Shown piece after piece: positions 25,385 through 35,981 of a DNA stretch of 64,000 nucleotides. The notes under the pieces are model-generated. The model saw only the letters and a list, made by a program, of their open reading frames with translations. It was not told where the DNA came from and searched no databases. Made by a program: the position numbers and the translations under genes. The DNA comes from Flavimaricola marinus (GTDB taxonomy: Bacteria; Pseudomonadota; Alphaproteobacteria; Rhodobacterales; Rhodobacteraceae): assembly GCF_900184895.1 (NCBI RefSeq), contig NZ_FXZK01000005.1, positions 248,001 through 312,000 on the forward strand. Reading direction: 5' to 3'. The stretch's first letter is position 1. Each line of letters begins with the position of its first letter.

Positions 25385-26611
25385 ATGCGCCTGATGCTCG
25401 CCTTCGTGCCCCTCCTTCTGTCGGTCTGCCTGCTGCAACTGTCTTCGGGCGGTGTCGGTCCACTCGACGCGCTCACCGGTCTCGGGGCCGGTTTCAGCGC
25501 GGGGCAAGTGGGCTTTCTCGGCTCGGCGCATTTCTTCGGGTTCTTCATCGGCTGCTGGTGGGCGCCACGGCTGATGGCCGAGGTGGGACACAGCCGGGCC
25601 TACGCCAGCTTCACGGCCCTCGGCGCGATCGGGTTGGCCGGGCACGTGCTGATCACCGACCCGCTGGCATGGGCGCTCATGCGGATCGCCTCGGGGGTCT
25701 GCGTGGCCGGGTGCTACACGGTGATCGAGGCGTGGCTACAGGCGCGATTGACCAATGAGACGCGGGGGCGGGCGATGGGAGGCTACCGGGTGGTGGACAT
25801 CTCGGCGAGCTTCGCCGCGCAGTTCATGATCGGCGCGCTGGCGGACATGGAGACCTATATCGCCTACAATCTGCTGACGATCCTGTGCTGCGCCTCGATC
25901 CTGCCGCTCGGGATCAGCCGGATGCCGCAACCGCAGCTGCCGCAAACCGGGCGACTGAGGCCCGCTCTCGCATGGGCGCGATCTCCGCTGGCCGTGGCCG
26001 GCTGTATCGTCTCGGCGGTTTCGGGGGCCTCGTTCCGGATGGTCGGGCCGATCTACGGGATCGAGGTCGGGCTGGGCGCGGACCAGATCGGCCTGTTCCT
26101 CGCCGCCTATGTGGCCGGTGGCGCGATCTCGCAATATCCGACCGGCTGGCTGGCCGACAAGTTCGACAGGCGGTGGGTGCTGATCTGGCTCTCGGTGGCC
26201 TCGGTGATCTCTTGCGGCGCGACGGTGGCGCTGGCAGGCACCGGACCTATCGGAGTCATGCTGTCGGCCACCCTGTTCGGCCTGACGACGGTGCCGATCT
26301 ATTCCGTCTCGGCGGCGCATGCGCACGATTTCGCGACGGCCGAAGAGCGGGTGGAACTCTCCGCCGCTCTGATGTTCTTCTATGCGGTCGGGGCCATCGG
26401 AGCGCCCTATCTGGCCTCGACCCTGATCGGGGGTTTCGGAGCGGCATCGCTCTTTGGGCTGATCTCGGTGGCGCATATCGGGCTGATCGGATTCGGGCTG
26501 CTGCGGATGCGGGCGCGGCCGGCATCGGAGATCCGGACGCGCTATGTCTATGCCCCGCGCACCTCGTTCTGGATCGGGCGGCTCCTGGGCAAGACACGTG
26601 AGAAGGACTGA
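25385..26611 (+). CDS. MFS transporter (YcaD-like)
   Basis: This is a 408-residue membrane protein with about 12 helices. ATG 25385 starts directly before the first helix (MRLMLAFVPLLLSVCLL). MFS marks are the loop 2-3-like WWAPRLMAEVGHSRAY, NETRGRAMGGYRV after helix 5, and TGWLADKFDRRW between helices 8 and 9. It resembles the YcaD subgroup of unknown substrate. A GC hairpin follows its stop. Confidence 0.88.
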   Translation: MRLMLAFVPLLLSVCLLQLSSGGVGPLDALTGLGAGFSAGQVGFLGSAHFFGFFIGCWWAPRLMAEVGHSRAYASFTALGAIGLAGHVLITDPLAWALMRIASGVCVAGCYTVIEAWLQARLTNETRGRAMGGYRVVDISASFAAQFMIGALADMETYIAYNLLTILCCASILPLGISRMPQPQLPQTGRLRPALAWARSPLAVAGCIVSAVSGASFRMVGPIYGIEVGLGADQIGLFLAAYVAGGAISQYPTGWLADKFDRRWVLIWLSVASVISCGATVALAGTGPIGVMLSATLFGLTTVPIYSVSAAHAHDFATAEERVELSAALMFFYAVGAIGAPYLASTLIGGFGAASLFGLISVAHIGLIGFGLLRMRARPASEIRTRYVYAPRTSFWIGRLLGKTREKD

Positions 26612-26620
26612 TCCAGCGGC

Positions 26621-26637
26621 CGCGCCCTCCGGGCGCG
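26621..26637 (+). terminator. Hairpin after the MFS gene
   Basis: CGCGCCC and GGGCGCG form a perfect 7-bp stem over a TCC loop, nine bases after the stop. No long T-run follows (ATTCCTCC), so it is a weak intrinsic terminator candidate. Confidence 0.45.
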
Positions 26638-26777
26638 ATTCCTCCATCTCGCGGCTGTCGCCGCTCGTGCTGGCGCCTGACATGGAGTGCGGTGCGTTAA
26701 TCCGGCCCGTGCCGAAAACGAGACCGCCTCGATACCGACGGATGACCGACGTCGGACCACAACCCCCTCCGACCCCG

Positions 26778-26806
26778 TTTACCTTTGCCGTTCGTAGGGC
26801 TACATC
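26778..26806 (+). promoter_or_regulatory. Candidate metG promoter
   Basis: TTTACC, a 17-bp spacer and TACATC lie 31 bp before the metG ATG. The match to the sigma-70 consensus is moderate. No T-box or other riboswitch was recognised in the remaining 225-bp gap. Confidence 0.35.
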
Positions 26807-26836
26807 GGCACCAATCGACACTGCAAAGGCGCACCC

Positions 26837-28549
26837 ATGGCCCGTCACCTGATCACCTCTGCAATCCCCTACATCAACGGGATCAAGCATTTAGGCAACC
26901 TCGTGGGCAGCCAACTTCCCGCCGACCTCTATGCCCGCTATCTGCGCGGTCGCGGCCACGAAGTGCTGTTCCTCTGCGCGACTGACGAACATGGCGCACC
27001 CGCCGAAATCGCCGCCGCCAAGGCCGGCCTTCCGGTTGCCGATTACTGCGACCAAATGCATGAAATCCAAGGTAAAATCGCCTCCGACTTCCGGCTGAGC
27101 TTCGATCACTTCGGCCGCTCCTCCTCGGCGCAGAACCATCGCCTGACGCAAGCGTTTGCAGCACTGCTCGACGACGCCGGTCTGATCCGCGAAGTCTCCG
27201 AAAAACAGATGTATTCCCCCACCGACGGCCGGTTTCTGCCGGATCGCTACATCGAGGGCACCTGCCCCAACTGCGGTTTCGACAGTGCCCGTGGCGATCA
27301 GTGCGACAACTGCACCAAGCAGCTCGACCCGACCGATCTGATCGACCCGCGCAGCACGATCTCCGGCGCCACAGATCTTGAAATCCGCGAGACCAAGCAC
27401 CTCTACCTGCGCCAGTCCGAGATGCGCGAAAAGCTCTCGGCCTGGATCGACGAAAAGACCGATTGGCCGATCCTGACGACCTCGATCGCGCGCAAATGGC
27501 TCAACGACGGCAATGGCTTGCAGGATCGCGGCATCACCCGCGATCTGGCTTGGGGCATCCCGGTTCAGAAAGGCGATGAGCCTTGGCCCGGCATGGAAGG
27601 CAAGGTGTTCTACGTCTGGTTCGACGCCCCCATCGAATACATTGCCTGTGCACAGGAATGGCAGGACGCGGGCAAGGGCGACGACTGGGAACGTTGGTGG
27701 CGCACCGACAAGGGCGCAGACGACGTCCGCTACACCCAGTTCATGGGCAAGGACAACGTGCCCTTCCACACCCTTGGCTTTCCGGCCACGATCATGGGCA
27801 CCGGCGAGCCGTGGAAGCTCGTCGATTATATCAAGAGTTTCAACTACCTGACCTATGACGGCGGGCAATTCTCGACTTCGCGTGGGCGCGGCGTGTTCAT
27901 GGATCAGGCGCTGGAGATCCTGCCGCCGGACTACTGGCGCTGGTGGCTGCTCAGCCACGCCCCCGAAACCTCGGACGCCGAGTTCACATGGGAGAACTTC
28001 CAGACTTCGGTGAACAAGGATCTGGCCGATGTGCTGGGCAATTTCGTCAGCCGGATCACCAAATTCTGCCGCTCGAAGTTCAGCGAAGCGGTGCCCGACG
28101 GCGGGGCCTACGGCGAACGGGAAACCCAGCTGATCGAGGATCTGGGCGCCAAGCTCACGGCCTACAACGGCTATATGGACGCCATCGAAGTGCGGCGGGC
28201 CGCGGCCGAACTGCGTTCGATCTGGGCGGCCGGCAACGAATACCTGCAGGCGGCAGCCCCGTGGACAACGATCAAGACCGATCCCGAAACCGCGGCCATG
28301 CAGGTCCGGCTCGGGCTCAATCTGATCCGGCTCTATGCCGTGCTCTCGGCGCCGTTCATCCCCGATGCCAGCGCAGAGCTGATGGAGGCGATGCATACCG
28401 ATCTGGGCGACTGGCCCGACGACATCGCGGCCGCGCTCAGCGCCCTGCCGCCCGGTCACGCCTTCACCGTGCCGAACGTGACCTTTCGCAAGGTGACCGA
28501 CGACGAGGTCGCGGATTGGGCGGAGCGGTTCGCCGGAACCCGCACCTGA
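26837..28549 (+). CDS. metG: Methionyl-tRNA synthetase
   Basis: The 570-residue class I synthetase charges tRNA-Met. The HIGH-type motif is in [15 protein letters not shown], zinc-knuckle cysteines are in CPNCGFD and CDNCTKQ, and the KMSKS-type loop is FSTSRGRG. The anticodon-binding helical domain follows; there is no C-terminal dimerisation EMAP domain, which agrees with the length. AAAGG lies seven bases before the ATG. Confidence 0.97.
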   Translation: MARHLITSAIPYINGIKHLGNLVGSQLPADLYARYLRGRGHEVLFLCATDEHGAPAEIAAAKAGLPVADYCDQMHEIQGKIASDFRLSFDHFGRSSSAQNHRLTQAFAALLDDAGLIREVSEKQMYSPTDGRFLPDRYIEGTCPNCGFDSARGDQCDNCTKQLDPTDLIDPRSTISGATDLEIRETKHLYLRQSEMREKLSAWIDEKTDWPILTTSIARKWLNDGNGLQDRGITRDLAWGIPVQKGDEPWPGMEGKVFYVWFDAPIEYIACAQEWQDAGKGDDWERWWRTDKGADDVRYTQFMGKDNVPFHTLGFPATIMGTGEPWKLVDYIKSFNYLTYDGGQFSTSRGRGVFMDQALEILPPDYWRWWLLSHAPETSDAEFTWENFQTSVNKDLADVLGNFVSRITKFCRSKFSEAVPDGGAYGERETQLIEDLGAKLTAYNGYMDAIEVRRAAAELRSIWAAGNEYLQAAAPWTTIKTDPETAAMQVRLGLNLIRLYAVLSAPFIPDASAELMEAMHTDLGDWPDDIAAALSALPPGHAFTVPNVTFRKVTDDEVADWAERFAGTRT

Positions 28550-28659
28550 TGCGGATGCGGGCGAGGCGCAGCCATGGTGGGCTCTAACCCACCTACCCAT
28601 GGCGCGACTTCGGTCCTATACTGCCCCGAACAAAGAGGCAGAGCAGGCCCGGCATCCGT

Positions 28660-29679
28660 ATGACGGCACTCAAGGAATACGCACGATTGGAGAGCACCGG
28701 CCTCTGGCGCGCCACGCCAGAGGACCAGCGGCGCGAGGTCGGCCTGTCCTTTGGCGAGGCCACATTGGTGATCACTGACAGCGCGAACCGGCCGCTCACC
28801 CACTGGTCGCTGCCGGCGATCTCGCGGATCAACCCGGGCAAGTTGCCCGCGCTCTTCACGCCCGATCCCGACGGCACCGAAACGCTCGAAATCGAAGACG
28901 ACACCATGATCGACGCGATCGAGCAGGTGCGGCGGTCGCTCGCCCGCGCCCGGCCCCGTCCGGGGCGGCTCAGGCAATCGGTTGGCGGGCTGGTCCTGCT
29001 GACCTGTCTGGGGCTCGGCGTCTTCTGGCTTCCGGGCGCATTGACACGGCAGACGCTCAGCGTGGTCCCCCCGGTCAAGCGATCCGAGATCGGGGCGACG
29101 CTGCTCGGTCATCTGCAACGGCTCACCGGGGCCTCCTGCCGCAATCCGCTCGGCACACAGGCGCTCGCGCAACTCAAGGAGCGGGTTCTGGGGCGCGACG
29201 CGCCGGGGCAAATCCTCGTGCTGCCGGGGGGGCTGAACCAGCCGGTGTATCTGCCCGGCGGGATCATCCTGCTGACGCAGCAAATGGTCGAAGGCACCTC
29301 GGACCCGTCGGTGATCGCCGGATACGTCCTGGCCGCCGCGCTCAGCCGGACCGAGGCCGACCCGCTGGAGCCGGTGTTGGCCGATGCAGGGTTCGGAACA
29401 ACGCTGCGGCTGTTGACGACAGGCGATATTCCGACCGACGCGCTGCAGAACTACGCCACGAAACTGGTGATCTCACCGCCCCCGCGCGCCGGGGCCGATG
29501 TGCTCGGCCCCGGGTTCGAAACCGCACAAGTGCCGCTCGCGCCCTATGCCTACGCGCTTGATCCGTCAGGGGAAACAGTGATCGACCTGATCGAGGCGGA
29601 CCGGCTCTCCAATCAGGATCTGCCGATCATCCTCACCGATGGTGAATGGGTCAGCCTGCAGAACATCTGCCAGATCTGA
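28660..29679 (+). CDS. Membrane protein resembling an M48 peptidase without its HEXXH site
   Basis: This is a 339-residue protein: a cytoplasmic N-terminal 100 residues, one membrane helix (about 107-127), and a C-terminal region. In the latter, PVYLPGGIILLTQQMVEG followed by IAGYVLAAALSRTEADP can be laid on the M48 pattern LPGG-(I)-T-(GLL)-AGVLAHEIGH. The position of HEXXH reads AAALS, so no zinc site remains. It may be a pseudo-enzyme or an unrelated family; no function is assigned. It follows metG by 110 bp. Confidence 0.7.
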   Translation: MTALKEYARLESTGLWRATPEDQRREVGLSFGEATLVITDSANRPLTHWSLPAISRINPGKLPALFTPDPDGTETLEIEDDTMIDAIEQVRRSLARARPRPGRLRQSVGGLVLLTCLGLGVFWLPGALTRQTLSVVPPVKRSEIGATLLGHLQRLTGASCRNPLGTQALAQLKERVLGRDAPGQILVLPGGLNQPVYLPGGIILLTQQMVEGTSDPSVIAGYVLAAALSRTEADPLEPVLADAGFGTTLRLLTTGDIPTDALQNYATKLVISPPPRAGADVLGPGFETAQVPLAPYAYALDPSGETVIDLIEADRLSNQDLPIILTDGEWVSLQNICQI

Positions 29680-29694
29680 CTTGCCCCGCCCGCA

Positions 29695-31161
29695 TCAGCG
29701 GCGGGTAAAGGCATCCCCGTAACCGGCCGAACGGGCCGCCCGCAGGGCCGCCTGAAGCCCGCCCGCATCGCCGAAGGGACCAGCCGCAACCACCTGAAGC
29801 GCCTGACCGTTGCGGGTCACGCGGGCGGTGCCGACGGGCAGGCCGAGGCTCTGAAGACGCGCCACCGCACGCTGCGCATTCGCCGGATCGCCGTAGGTGC
29901 CGACCTGAACGTAGCGGTGCCCGTTGCCCTGCAGAGCGGGCGCTGTAACCGCTTGCGGCACGGCACGGGTCGAGACGCGGGCGACGGGTTGCTGCGGTTG
30001 GGTCACCACGGCGCCGGCGACGGCGCGCGGCACACCGCGGTTGGGGTTCACCCGGCCATCGTCCCAGACCGGCTGATAGCCGCGCGGAACGGTGGCGGCG
30101 ACGGCCGAGGCGCCCACCGGATTGGACGCCGGCACCGGGGCCGCGCCAAAGATCGGCGCCTGAGCGCGGGCCACGCTATGCGGATCGGCCGGCACAGAAG
30201 CGATCCCGGAGGGAGACAGCGCCTGCGGACCGCAACGCAACGGATAACGGGTCGTGCCGCCGACAAAGGTCACACCCGGACATGTCGCTGCCTCGGCAGA
30301 CGCAGGAGCGACCGCAGGGCGCGACGGGGCCATCGGCACTGTCGCGCTGGCCACGGTCACCGGCGCCGATGGGCACTCCACCGGCTCGCCCGTCGCCTGA
30401 TTGACAAAGGTCTGGCCGGTCGATGCGACGCGGGCACAGATCTCGCTCAGGGTCAGGCGCAGCGGCGCCGGCTGTGCGGCAACGGGAGCCGGGGCCGGAG
30501 TTGCGGCCATGCGCGGTGCGCTGCCGCAGTCGATCGGATCGCCGGTGCGGGCATTGATGAGGTTGGGCTGGATGCCGGTCAGGCCGGCGCAGGCCTCCGA
30601 CTGGCTGATGCGCTGCGGTGCGGCGGCGGCGACAGGCTCAGCGGCGGGCGCTACCGGCGCGGCGACGGGGCGCGGGGCGCTTGCGCCGATTGTCGGCGGC
30701 GTGACGACGGACGCCACGGTCACCGTCGGTGCGCCGACGTTGGTGCTGCGCGGAGGCGTCGGGGCCGCGGCGACGACCGGAGCCGGGGCCGGGGCAACAG
30801 CCGCCGGGGCGGGCGCCGGTGCAGGTTCCGGCTGCGCGACCTCGACGGTCGGCGCCGGGGCTGGAGCCGGTGCGGGCTCCGGCGCCGGGGCCGCTGCGAA
30901 GGTCGGCTGGAACCCGCAAAGCTGGCTGCGGCTGCGATCGACCCGCGGCACCCATGTCACGGCGCCCGATATGCCGGCCCGGATAAAGGCGCAGCCGTTG
31001 CTGTCGACATACTGATTGGCGGTATAGCTCGAGGGTGGAAACTCGGCCGGGATATCCCCTGACGACACCTGCGCCTGAGCCGCAGGCACCAACGCCATCG
31101 ACGCCGCCCCCACTGCCATTGTTGCAAACGTCCGAACAACCGCGTCCAAGAATCGCGTCAT
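29695..31161 (-). CDS. Exported SPOR-domain protein
   Basis: The 488-residue protein begins with a signal peptide ending near [10 protein letters not shown] long Ala/Pro-rich disordered stretch follows, with short Cys-containing blocks ([20 protein letters not shown] and similar, with CGSAP/CPSAP). The C-terminal SPOR domain of about 75 residues ([20 protein letters not shown]) normally binds denuded septal peptidoglycan glycans. The Cys-bearing blocks recur two or three times and may be disulfide-linked. ATG 31161 has GGGGG nine bases upstream. A role at the cell wall or in division is likely; the partner is unknown. Confidence 0.85.
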   Translation of the reverse strand: MTRFLDAVVRTFATMAVGAASMALVPAAQAQVSSGDIPAEFPPSSYTANQYVDSNGCAFIRAGISGAVTWVPRVDRSRSQLCGFQPTFAAAPAPEPAPAPAPAPTVEVAQPEPAPAPAPAAVAPAPAPVVAAAPTPPRSTNVGAPTVTVASVVTPPTIGASAPRPVAAPVAPAAEPVAAAAPQRISQSEACAGLTGIQPNLINARTGDPIDCGSAPRMAATPAPAPVAAQPAPLRLTLSEICARVASTGQTFVNQATGEPVECPSAPVTVASATVPMAPSRPAVAPASAEAATCPGVTFVGGTTRYPLRCGPQALSPSGIASVPADPHSVARAQAPIFGAAPVPASNPVGASAVAATVPRGYQPVWDDGRVNPNRGVPRAVAGAVVTQPQQPVARVSTRAVPQAVTAPALQGNGHRYVQVGTYGDPANAQRAVARLQSLGLPVGTARVTRNGQALQVVAAGPFGDAGGLQAALRAARSAGYGDAFTRR

Positions 31162-31243
31162 AACCATTATCCCCCGCAAGATATTGCGTCAGGATGCCAA
31201 ACTAGACATATGATTGTAAAGCGCTTCCTGCCTTAATTTGGCC

Positions 31244-31879
31244 CTATTTGGTGCCAAACATCCGGTCGCCCGCATCGCCCAGACCGGGCACGATATAGCC
31301 GTGATCGTTCAGATGACTGTCCAGAGAGGCGGTGACGATCGGGACATCGGGATGCGCTTCTTTCATCCGTGCGACGCCTTCGGGCGCGGCGAGCAGGCAC
31401 ATGAAACGGACGTCCCGCGCGCCCGCTTGTTTGATCAGATCGATCGCGGCGGCCGAGGAATTGCCCGTGGCCAGCATCGGATCGACGACGATCGTCACCC
31501 GGTCTTCGAGGTTGGCGGGGGCCTTGAAGTAATACTGCACCGGCTGCAGCGTCTCCGGGTCGCGGTAGAGGCCGACAAAGCCGACCCGCGCCGAGGGGAT
31601 CAGCTCAAGAATGCCGTCGAGCAAGCCGTTGCCCGCCCGCAGAATAGAGATCAGGGCGAGCTTCTTGCCCTCGATCTGCGGCGCGTCCATCGGCTCCATC
31701 GGCGTTTCAATGCGCTTGGTCGTCATCGGCAATTCGCGGGTGATCTCATAGGCGAGCAGATGGCTGATCTCGCGCAGCAATTGGCGGAACGACGCGGTCG
31801 AGGTGTCCTTCTCGCGCATGATGGTCAGCTTGTGCTGCACCAGGGGGTGGGTCACCACGGTCAAATGCTCAGTCGTCAT
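31244..31879 (-). CDS. upp: Uracil phosphoribosyltransferase
   Basis: The 211-residue enzyme converts uracil and PRPP to UMP. The PRPP loop [16 protein letters not shown] and the uracil-binding C-terminal [16 protein letters not shown] are present. ATG 31879 has GAGG seven bases upstream. It is the last gene of the cdd-deoA-deoB-add-upp series; it starts 87 bp after the add stop, so its own promoter is possible. Confidence 0.97.
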   Translation of the reverse strand: MTTEHLTVVTHPLVQHKLTIMREKDTSTASFRQLLREISHLLAYEITRELPMTTKRIETPMEPMDAPQIEGKKLALISILRAGNGLLDGILELIPSARVGFVGLYRDPETLQPVQYYFKAPANLEDRVTIVVDPMLATGNSSAAAIDLIKQAGARDVRFMCLLAAPEGVARMKEAHPDVPIVTASLDSHLNDHGYIVPGLGDAGDRMFGTK

Positions 31880-31966
31880 CAGCACACCTCATCTCGCTGT
31901 CATTCCATCTTGGCCCGGGGGCCGTCGAGCGGCCGTCGGATCGGGGGCCGCGCCCCTCGGCACCGA

Positions 31967-32953
31967 CTACCCCGCAGCCAGCCGCTTGGCCACCGCCTCT
32001 TTGGTCTTGTCGTCGCAAAAAGCTGCGTCGAGGGCGGTTTGGTTGAGTTCGCTCAACACCTCCTCCTCCCAGCCGAAGGTGCGGGCGAGCATGTCGAACT
32101 CGTCGGTCATCGTGGTGTGAAAGAACGGCGGATCGTCGGTGCTGACGGTCACTTTCACGCCGCGGTCGCGCAGCTTGGCAATCGGATGGGCCTCCCACGA
32201 CGGGACGGCGTTCAGGAACACGTTCGAGCCGGGACAGACCTCCAGCACGATCCCCTGCTCGGCAATCTGATCGACAAGGGCCAAGTCCTTGATCGCGTTG
32301 ATGCCGTGGCCGATCCGCTCTGGTGCCAGATCGCGGATCGTATCGGCAACCATGTCCGGCCCGCCCCACTCGCCCGCATGGCACGTGATGCGCAGCCCGG
32401 CCTCGCGGGCCATGTCAAAGCTATAGGCGAAATCGCCCGGACGGCCCACCATCTCGGCCCCGGCCATGCCATAGCCGACGATGAAATCACCCTTGGTTTC
32501 GGCGGCGCACTTTGCGGCCGTCTTGGCCTGCTCCGGCCCCATGTGGCGAATGCAGGTCACGATCCCCTTGAGGGTGATCCCCATGGTGCGCTCGGCCTCG
32601 TCGGCGGCCTCGACCATCGCGGCCAGATACTCGCGCCACGCGCCGACATCGCCGCCGCCGCAGAAATCGGGCGACACGAACGTCTCGGAATAGACCACAC
32701 CATGCGCAGCGCTCTCTTCCAGAACGGCGAGGGTCAGGCGGCGGAACTCCTCCGGCCCGGTCAGGGTGGTGCAGGCGGCCTCATAGACCTGCAGGAAATG
32801 CTCGAAATCGCGGTAGAGATAGCCCCCCTGCTCATCGAATATCCCTGAGATATCGATGTTCTTTTCCTTGGCGAGCCCCCGGATGAACGCAGGCGGCGCC
32901 CCGCCCTCCAGATGCAGATGCAACTCGACCTTGGGCATTGCGCGATAACTCAC
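31967..32953 (-). CDS. add: Adenosine deaminase
   Basis: The 328-residue amidohydrolase converts adenosine and deoxyadenosine to the inosines. Zinc ligands and catalytic residues appear in PKVELHLHLEG, CHAGEWG, ERIGHG and STDDPPFF. The GTG start overlaps the deoB stop (GTGA). It feeds the purine side of the nucleoside operon. Adenine deaminase is the near alternative; length and operon favour adenosine. Confidence 0.93.
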   Translation of the reverse strand: MSYRAMPKVELHLHLEGGAPPAFIRGLAKEKNIDISGIFDEQGGYLYRDFEHFLQVYEAACTTLTGPEEFRRLTLAVLEESAAHGVVYSETFVSPDFCGGGDVGAWREYLAAMVEAADEAERTMGITLKGIVTCIRHMGPEQAKTAAKCAAETKGDFIVGYGMAGAEMVGRPGDFAYSFDMAREAGLRITCHAGEWGGPDMVADTIRDLAPERIGHGINAIKDLALVDQIAEQGIVLEVCPGSNVFLNAVPSWEAHPIAKLRDRGVKVTVSTDDPPFFHTTMTDEFDMLARTFGWEEEVLSELNQTALDAAFCDDKTKEAVAKRLAAG

Positions 32954-34119
32954 AGGAAACTCCTTCCGGGGCCGTGCGAAGGCACGCCCAAATGATCGGC
33001 CACGCTGGCGGCCACGTCGACAAAGGCGACATGGCCCAGCTCCTTGGCCCCGACGCCGTGAACGAGGACCGGGACGCGCTCGCGGGTGTGATCGGTGCCG
33101 GTCCAGCTTGGGTCGTTGCCGTGATCGGCGGTGACGATCAGCAGATCGCCGTCGCGCAACTCCGGCAAAAGGCGGCCCAAGGCGGCGTCAAACCATTCCA
33201 GATGGCGGGCATAGCCGTGCACATCCCGGCGGTGGCCGTATTCGCTGTCGAATTCGACAAAGTTGGCAAAGGTCAGGCTGCCGTCCTCGGCATCGGCGAT
33301 GCGCTCGCCCAGATGCTCCATCAGCACTGCGTCGCGGCCCTTGCGCACGTCATCGATACCGCGCATCGAGAAGATGTCGCCGATCTTGCCGATGGCATGG
33401 ACCGGACGACCGGCGTCATGCACCCAATCGCACAAAGTCGGAGACGGCGGATCAATGGCATAGTCGTGGCGGTTGCCGGTGCGGGTAAAGCCCTCCTCCG
33501 CCGATCCCAGAAACGGCCGTGCGATCACCCGGCCCACCTTCATCGCGTGCAATGTGGGGGCGATGGTCTGGCACAGGTCGAGCAGACGCTCCAACCCAAA
33601 GCGTTCCTCGTGGGCCGCGATCTGAAACACGCTGTCGGCCGAGGTATAGCAGATCGGCCAACCCGTCTCCATATGGCGGGCACCCTCCTCGTCGAGGATC
33701 ACCGTGCCGGAGGAATGGCGATTGCCCAATATCCCGCCGGTGCCGGCGGCCAGACAGACTTCGACGACCAGATCGTCAGGAAAGGCCGGATCGGCATCCG
33801 GGAAGGTATGCCACTCCCACGGCACCGGCACACCGGCCAGCTCCCAATGACCGGACGGGGTGTCCTTGCCCTTGGATTGCTCTGTCGCCGCCGCCCAGGC
33901 GCCGGTCGGCTTGGGGCCACCCAAGTCGACACCGGAGGCGAGGTTCAATGCGCGCCACAGGCCCATTTCGGCCATCACCGGCAGGTCGACACCGGCCTCG
34001 GCGATATGACCAAGCGTGTTGGCCCCGGTATCGGGACGGTCACCGTTAAAGAACTTGTCGGCATCCGGCGCACCGCCGATGCCCACGCTGTCGATCACCA
34101 CGAGGAAGGCCCGTCCCAT
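32950..34119 (-). CDS. deoB: Phosphopentomutase
   Basis: The 389-residue alkaline-phosphatase-fold enzyme interconverts (deoxy)ribose 1- and 5-phosphates. Metal-binding sites are the N-terminal FLVVIDSVGIGGAPDAD, the PSGHWELAG region and TADHGNDPSWTGTDHTRE near the end. Its start overlaps the deoA stop by one base and its stop overlaps add, so the operon is tightly coupled. Confidence 0.97.
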   Translation of the reverse strand: MGRAFLVVIDSVGIGGAPDADKFFNGDRPDTGANTLGHIAEAGVDLPVMAEMGLWRALNLASGVDLGGPKPTGAWAAATEQSKGKDTPSGHWELAGVPVPWEWHTFPDADPAFPDDLVVEVCLAAGTGGILGNRHSSGTVILDEEGARHMETGWPICYTSADSVFQIAAHEERFGLERLLDLCQTIAPTLHAMKVGRVIARPFLGSAEEGFTRTGNRHDYAIDPPSPTLCDWVHDAGRPVHAIGKIGDIFSMRGIDDVRKGRDAVLMEHLGERIADAEDGSLTFANFVEFDSEYGHRRDVHGYARHLEWFDAALGRLLPELRDGDLLIVTADHGNDPSWTGTDHTRERVPVLVHGVGAKELGHVAFVDVAASVADHLGVPSHGPGRSFL

Positions 34120-35420
34120 CAGTCGATCCTTGCATGAATGAGAGGACGGATGGCGGGCTTGTCGCCAATCGTGACGGTCTGCAAAACAGCCGTTGCCGCG
34201 GCTTCGGCGTCCTCCCTAGTGCGGGCATGAACACGGGCCAGCACGTCTCGGGGGCCGACCTTGACGCCAATGTCCACCACGTCCGAGATCCCCACGGCGG
34301 GATCGACCTTGTCGGTTTCCACCCTACGGCCGCCGCCAAGATCGACGACGATCAGGCCAAGGGCTTCGCCGTCCCACGCGGCCACGTGGCCAGCGTCGGG
34401 GGCTTTCACGTCGACGATATAGGGGGCCGAAGGCAGGTGCGTGCGCCAGTCGTCGGCCATATCCGGCGGGCCGCCCATCGCCGCGACCATCGCCGCGAAA
34501 TGGGCCATCGCGCGGCCGTCGGTCAGGGTCGCGGCGATCTGCTCCTCGGCCTCGCCCTCGGCAGCCCCGCTCAGCGCCATCAGGCGCCCGCCCAAGGCGA
34601 CGGTCAGATCGTGCAGGCGCGGTGCCGCCAACCGATTGCCCGACATCACCTCCATCGACACAGCCACCTCAAGCGCATTGCCCAGATTGGGGGCCAAGGG
34701 CTGATCCATATCGGTCACGAAGGCCGCGGTCGGACAGCCGGCCCCCTTGGCCGTCTCGACCAGCGCCCGAGCCAAGGCCTCGGCCTCCTCGTCGGTCTTC
34801 ATGAAGGCGCCGCTGCCCGACTTCACGTCCAGAACAAGGCCCTCGAGGCCGGCCGCCAGCTTCTTGGACAGGATCGACGCGGTGATCAGATCAATGCTCT
34901 CGACGGTGCCGGTCACATCACGGATGGCATAGAGGCGCTTGTCGGCAGGCGCGATCTGGCCAGTGGCGGAAACGATCGCACAGCCGACCTTCGCCACCAC
35001 GTCGCGCAGGGTCTTTTCGGTGACGGACACGCTCAGGCCGGGGATCGATTCCAGCTTGTCGAGGGTGCCGCCGGTGTGGCCAAGGCCCCGGCCGGACACC
35101 ATCGGCACATAGACGCCGCAGGCGGCCAGCGCCGGGGCGAGCAGAAGGCTGACGCAATCGCCCACGCCGCCTGTCGAATGCTTGTCGAGGACCGGTCCGG
35201 GCATCGACCAATGCAGCACGTCGCCGGAATCGCGCATCCCGCGGGTCAGGGCCACGCGGCCTTCGTCGCCCAGACCGTTCAGGCAGACCGCCATCGCAAA
35301 GGCACCCGCCTGCGCGTCGGTCACGGCACCACTGGCGAGGCCGGCGGCAAACCACTGTAGCGCCTCGGCCGAGGGCACCTCGCCGCGACGCAGCCCGGCG
35401 ATGATCGCGCGCGCATCCAC
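34119..35420 (-). CDS. deoA: Thymidine phosphorylase
   Basis: The 433-residue enzyme cleaves thymidine/deoxyuridine with phosphate to the base and deoxyribose 1-phosphate, which DeoB then uses. The family signature is SGRGLGHTGGTLDKLE, with KHSTGGVGD before it. It begins with GTG three bases after the cdd stop. A rather complete deo set with no regulator nearby. Confidence 0.97.
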   Translation of the reverse strand: MDARAIIAGLRRGEVPSAEALQWFAAGLASGAVTDAQAGAFAMAVCLNGLGDEGRVALTRGMRDSGDVLHWSMPGPVLDKHSTGGVGDCVSLLLAPALAACGVYVPMVSGRGLGHTGGTLDKLESIPGLSVSVTEKTLRDVVAKVGCAIVSATGQIAPADKRLYAIRDVTGTVESIDLITASILSKKLAAGLEGLVLDVKSGSGAFMKTDEEAEALARALVETAKGAGCPTAAFVTDMDQPLAPNLGNALEVAVSMEVMSGNRLAAPRLHDLTVALGGRLMALSGAAEGEAEEQIAATLTDGRAMAHFAAMVAAMGGPPDMADDWRTHLPSAPYIVDVKAPDAGHVAAWDGEALGLIVVDLGGGRRVETDKVDPAVGISDVVDIGVKVGPRDVLARVHARTREDAEAAATAVLQTVTIGDKPAIRPLIHARID

Positions 35421-35423
35421 GGG

Positions 35424-35816
35424 CTAGGTCCGTTCCATGTATTCTTGGGTGAACCCACCCGGAAGAAGGTCGGCCAAGGTGGTGGTCTGGGTCAAACCAT
35501 CGGTCGTGCCCATGGTCACCACGACATCGCCCGCGCCGAATTCGGACAGCTTCTGGCGGCAGCCGCCGCAGGGGCTGACCGGGATCGGGCTGTCGGCGAT
35601 CACGGCGACCTCCTCGATCACGGTATCGCCTGCGGCAATCATCGCGGCAATCGCGCCGGCCTCGGCGCAGGTGCCTTCGGGATAGGCGACGTTCTCGACG
35701 TTCACCCCGCCGTAGACGGCGCCCGATGCCGCCCGGATGGCGGCGCCCACCTTGAACTTGGAATAGGGGGCATAGGCATTCTCGCGCACCGCGCGGGCAG
35801 TCTCCATCAGGGTCAT
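35424..35816 (-). CDS. cdd: Cytidine deaminase
   Basis: The 130-residue zinc enzyme converts (deoxy)cytidine to (deoxy)uridine. The catalytic CAEAGAIAAMIA carries Cys and Glu, and PCGGCRQKLSE gives the other two Cys ligands. ATG 35816 has AAGGAG at normal spacing. It is the first gene of the nucleoside salvage operon and diverges from the SulP gene across 165 bp. Confidence 0.97.
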   Translation of the reverse strand: MTLMETARAVRENAYAPYSKFKVGAAIRAASGAVYGGVNVENVAYPEGTCAEAGAIAAMIAAGDTVIEEVAVIADSPIPVSPCGGCRQKLSEFGAGDVVVTMGTTDGLTQTTTLADLLPGGFTQEYMERT

Positions 35817-35981
35817 CGGCAGGCTCCTTGGGCAACGCTCAAACCTTGGGCCGACCGTTCGGCGGATGCAAGGGGGTCCGGCCCCGACTGCGCATCACGG
35901 CCCCCACGTCAGCAGCGGTCGCTGGCGGACGGCGCGCGAAACCGTCTTGAATTTCCCCGGACCGAGGCAGAATGTCCGCCC

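Noticed and set aside
26638-26836. Riboswitch or tRNA-like leader before metG
   Set aside because: No recognisable T-box, SAM or cloverleaf elements were found by eye.
29917-31062. Arg/Gly-rich plus-strand frame opposite the SPOR gene
   Set aside because: Shadow of an Ala/Pro-rich coding strand with no family match.
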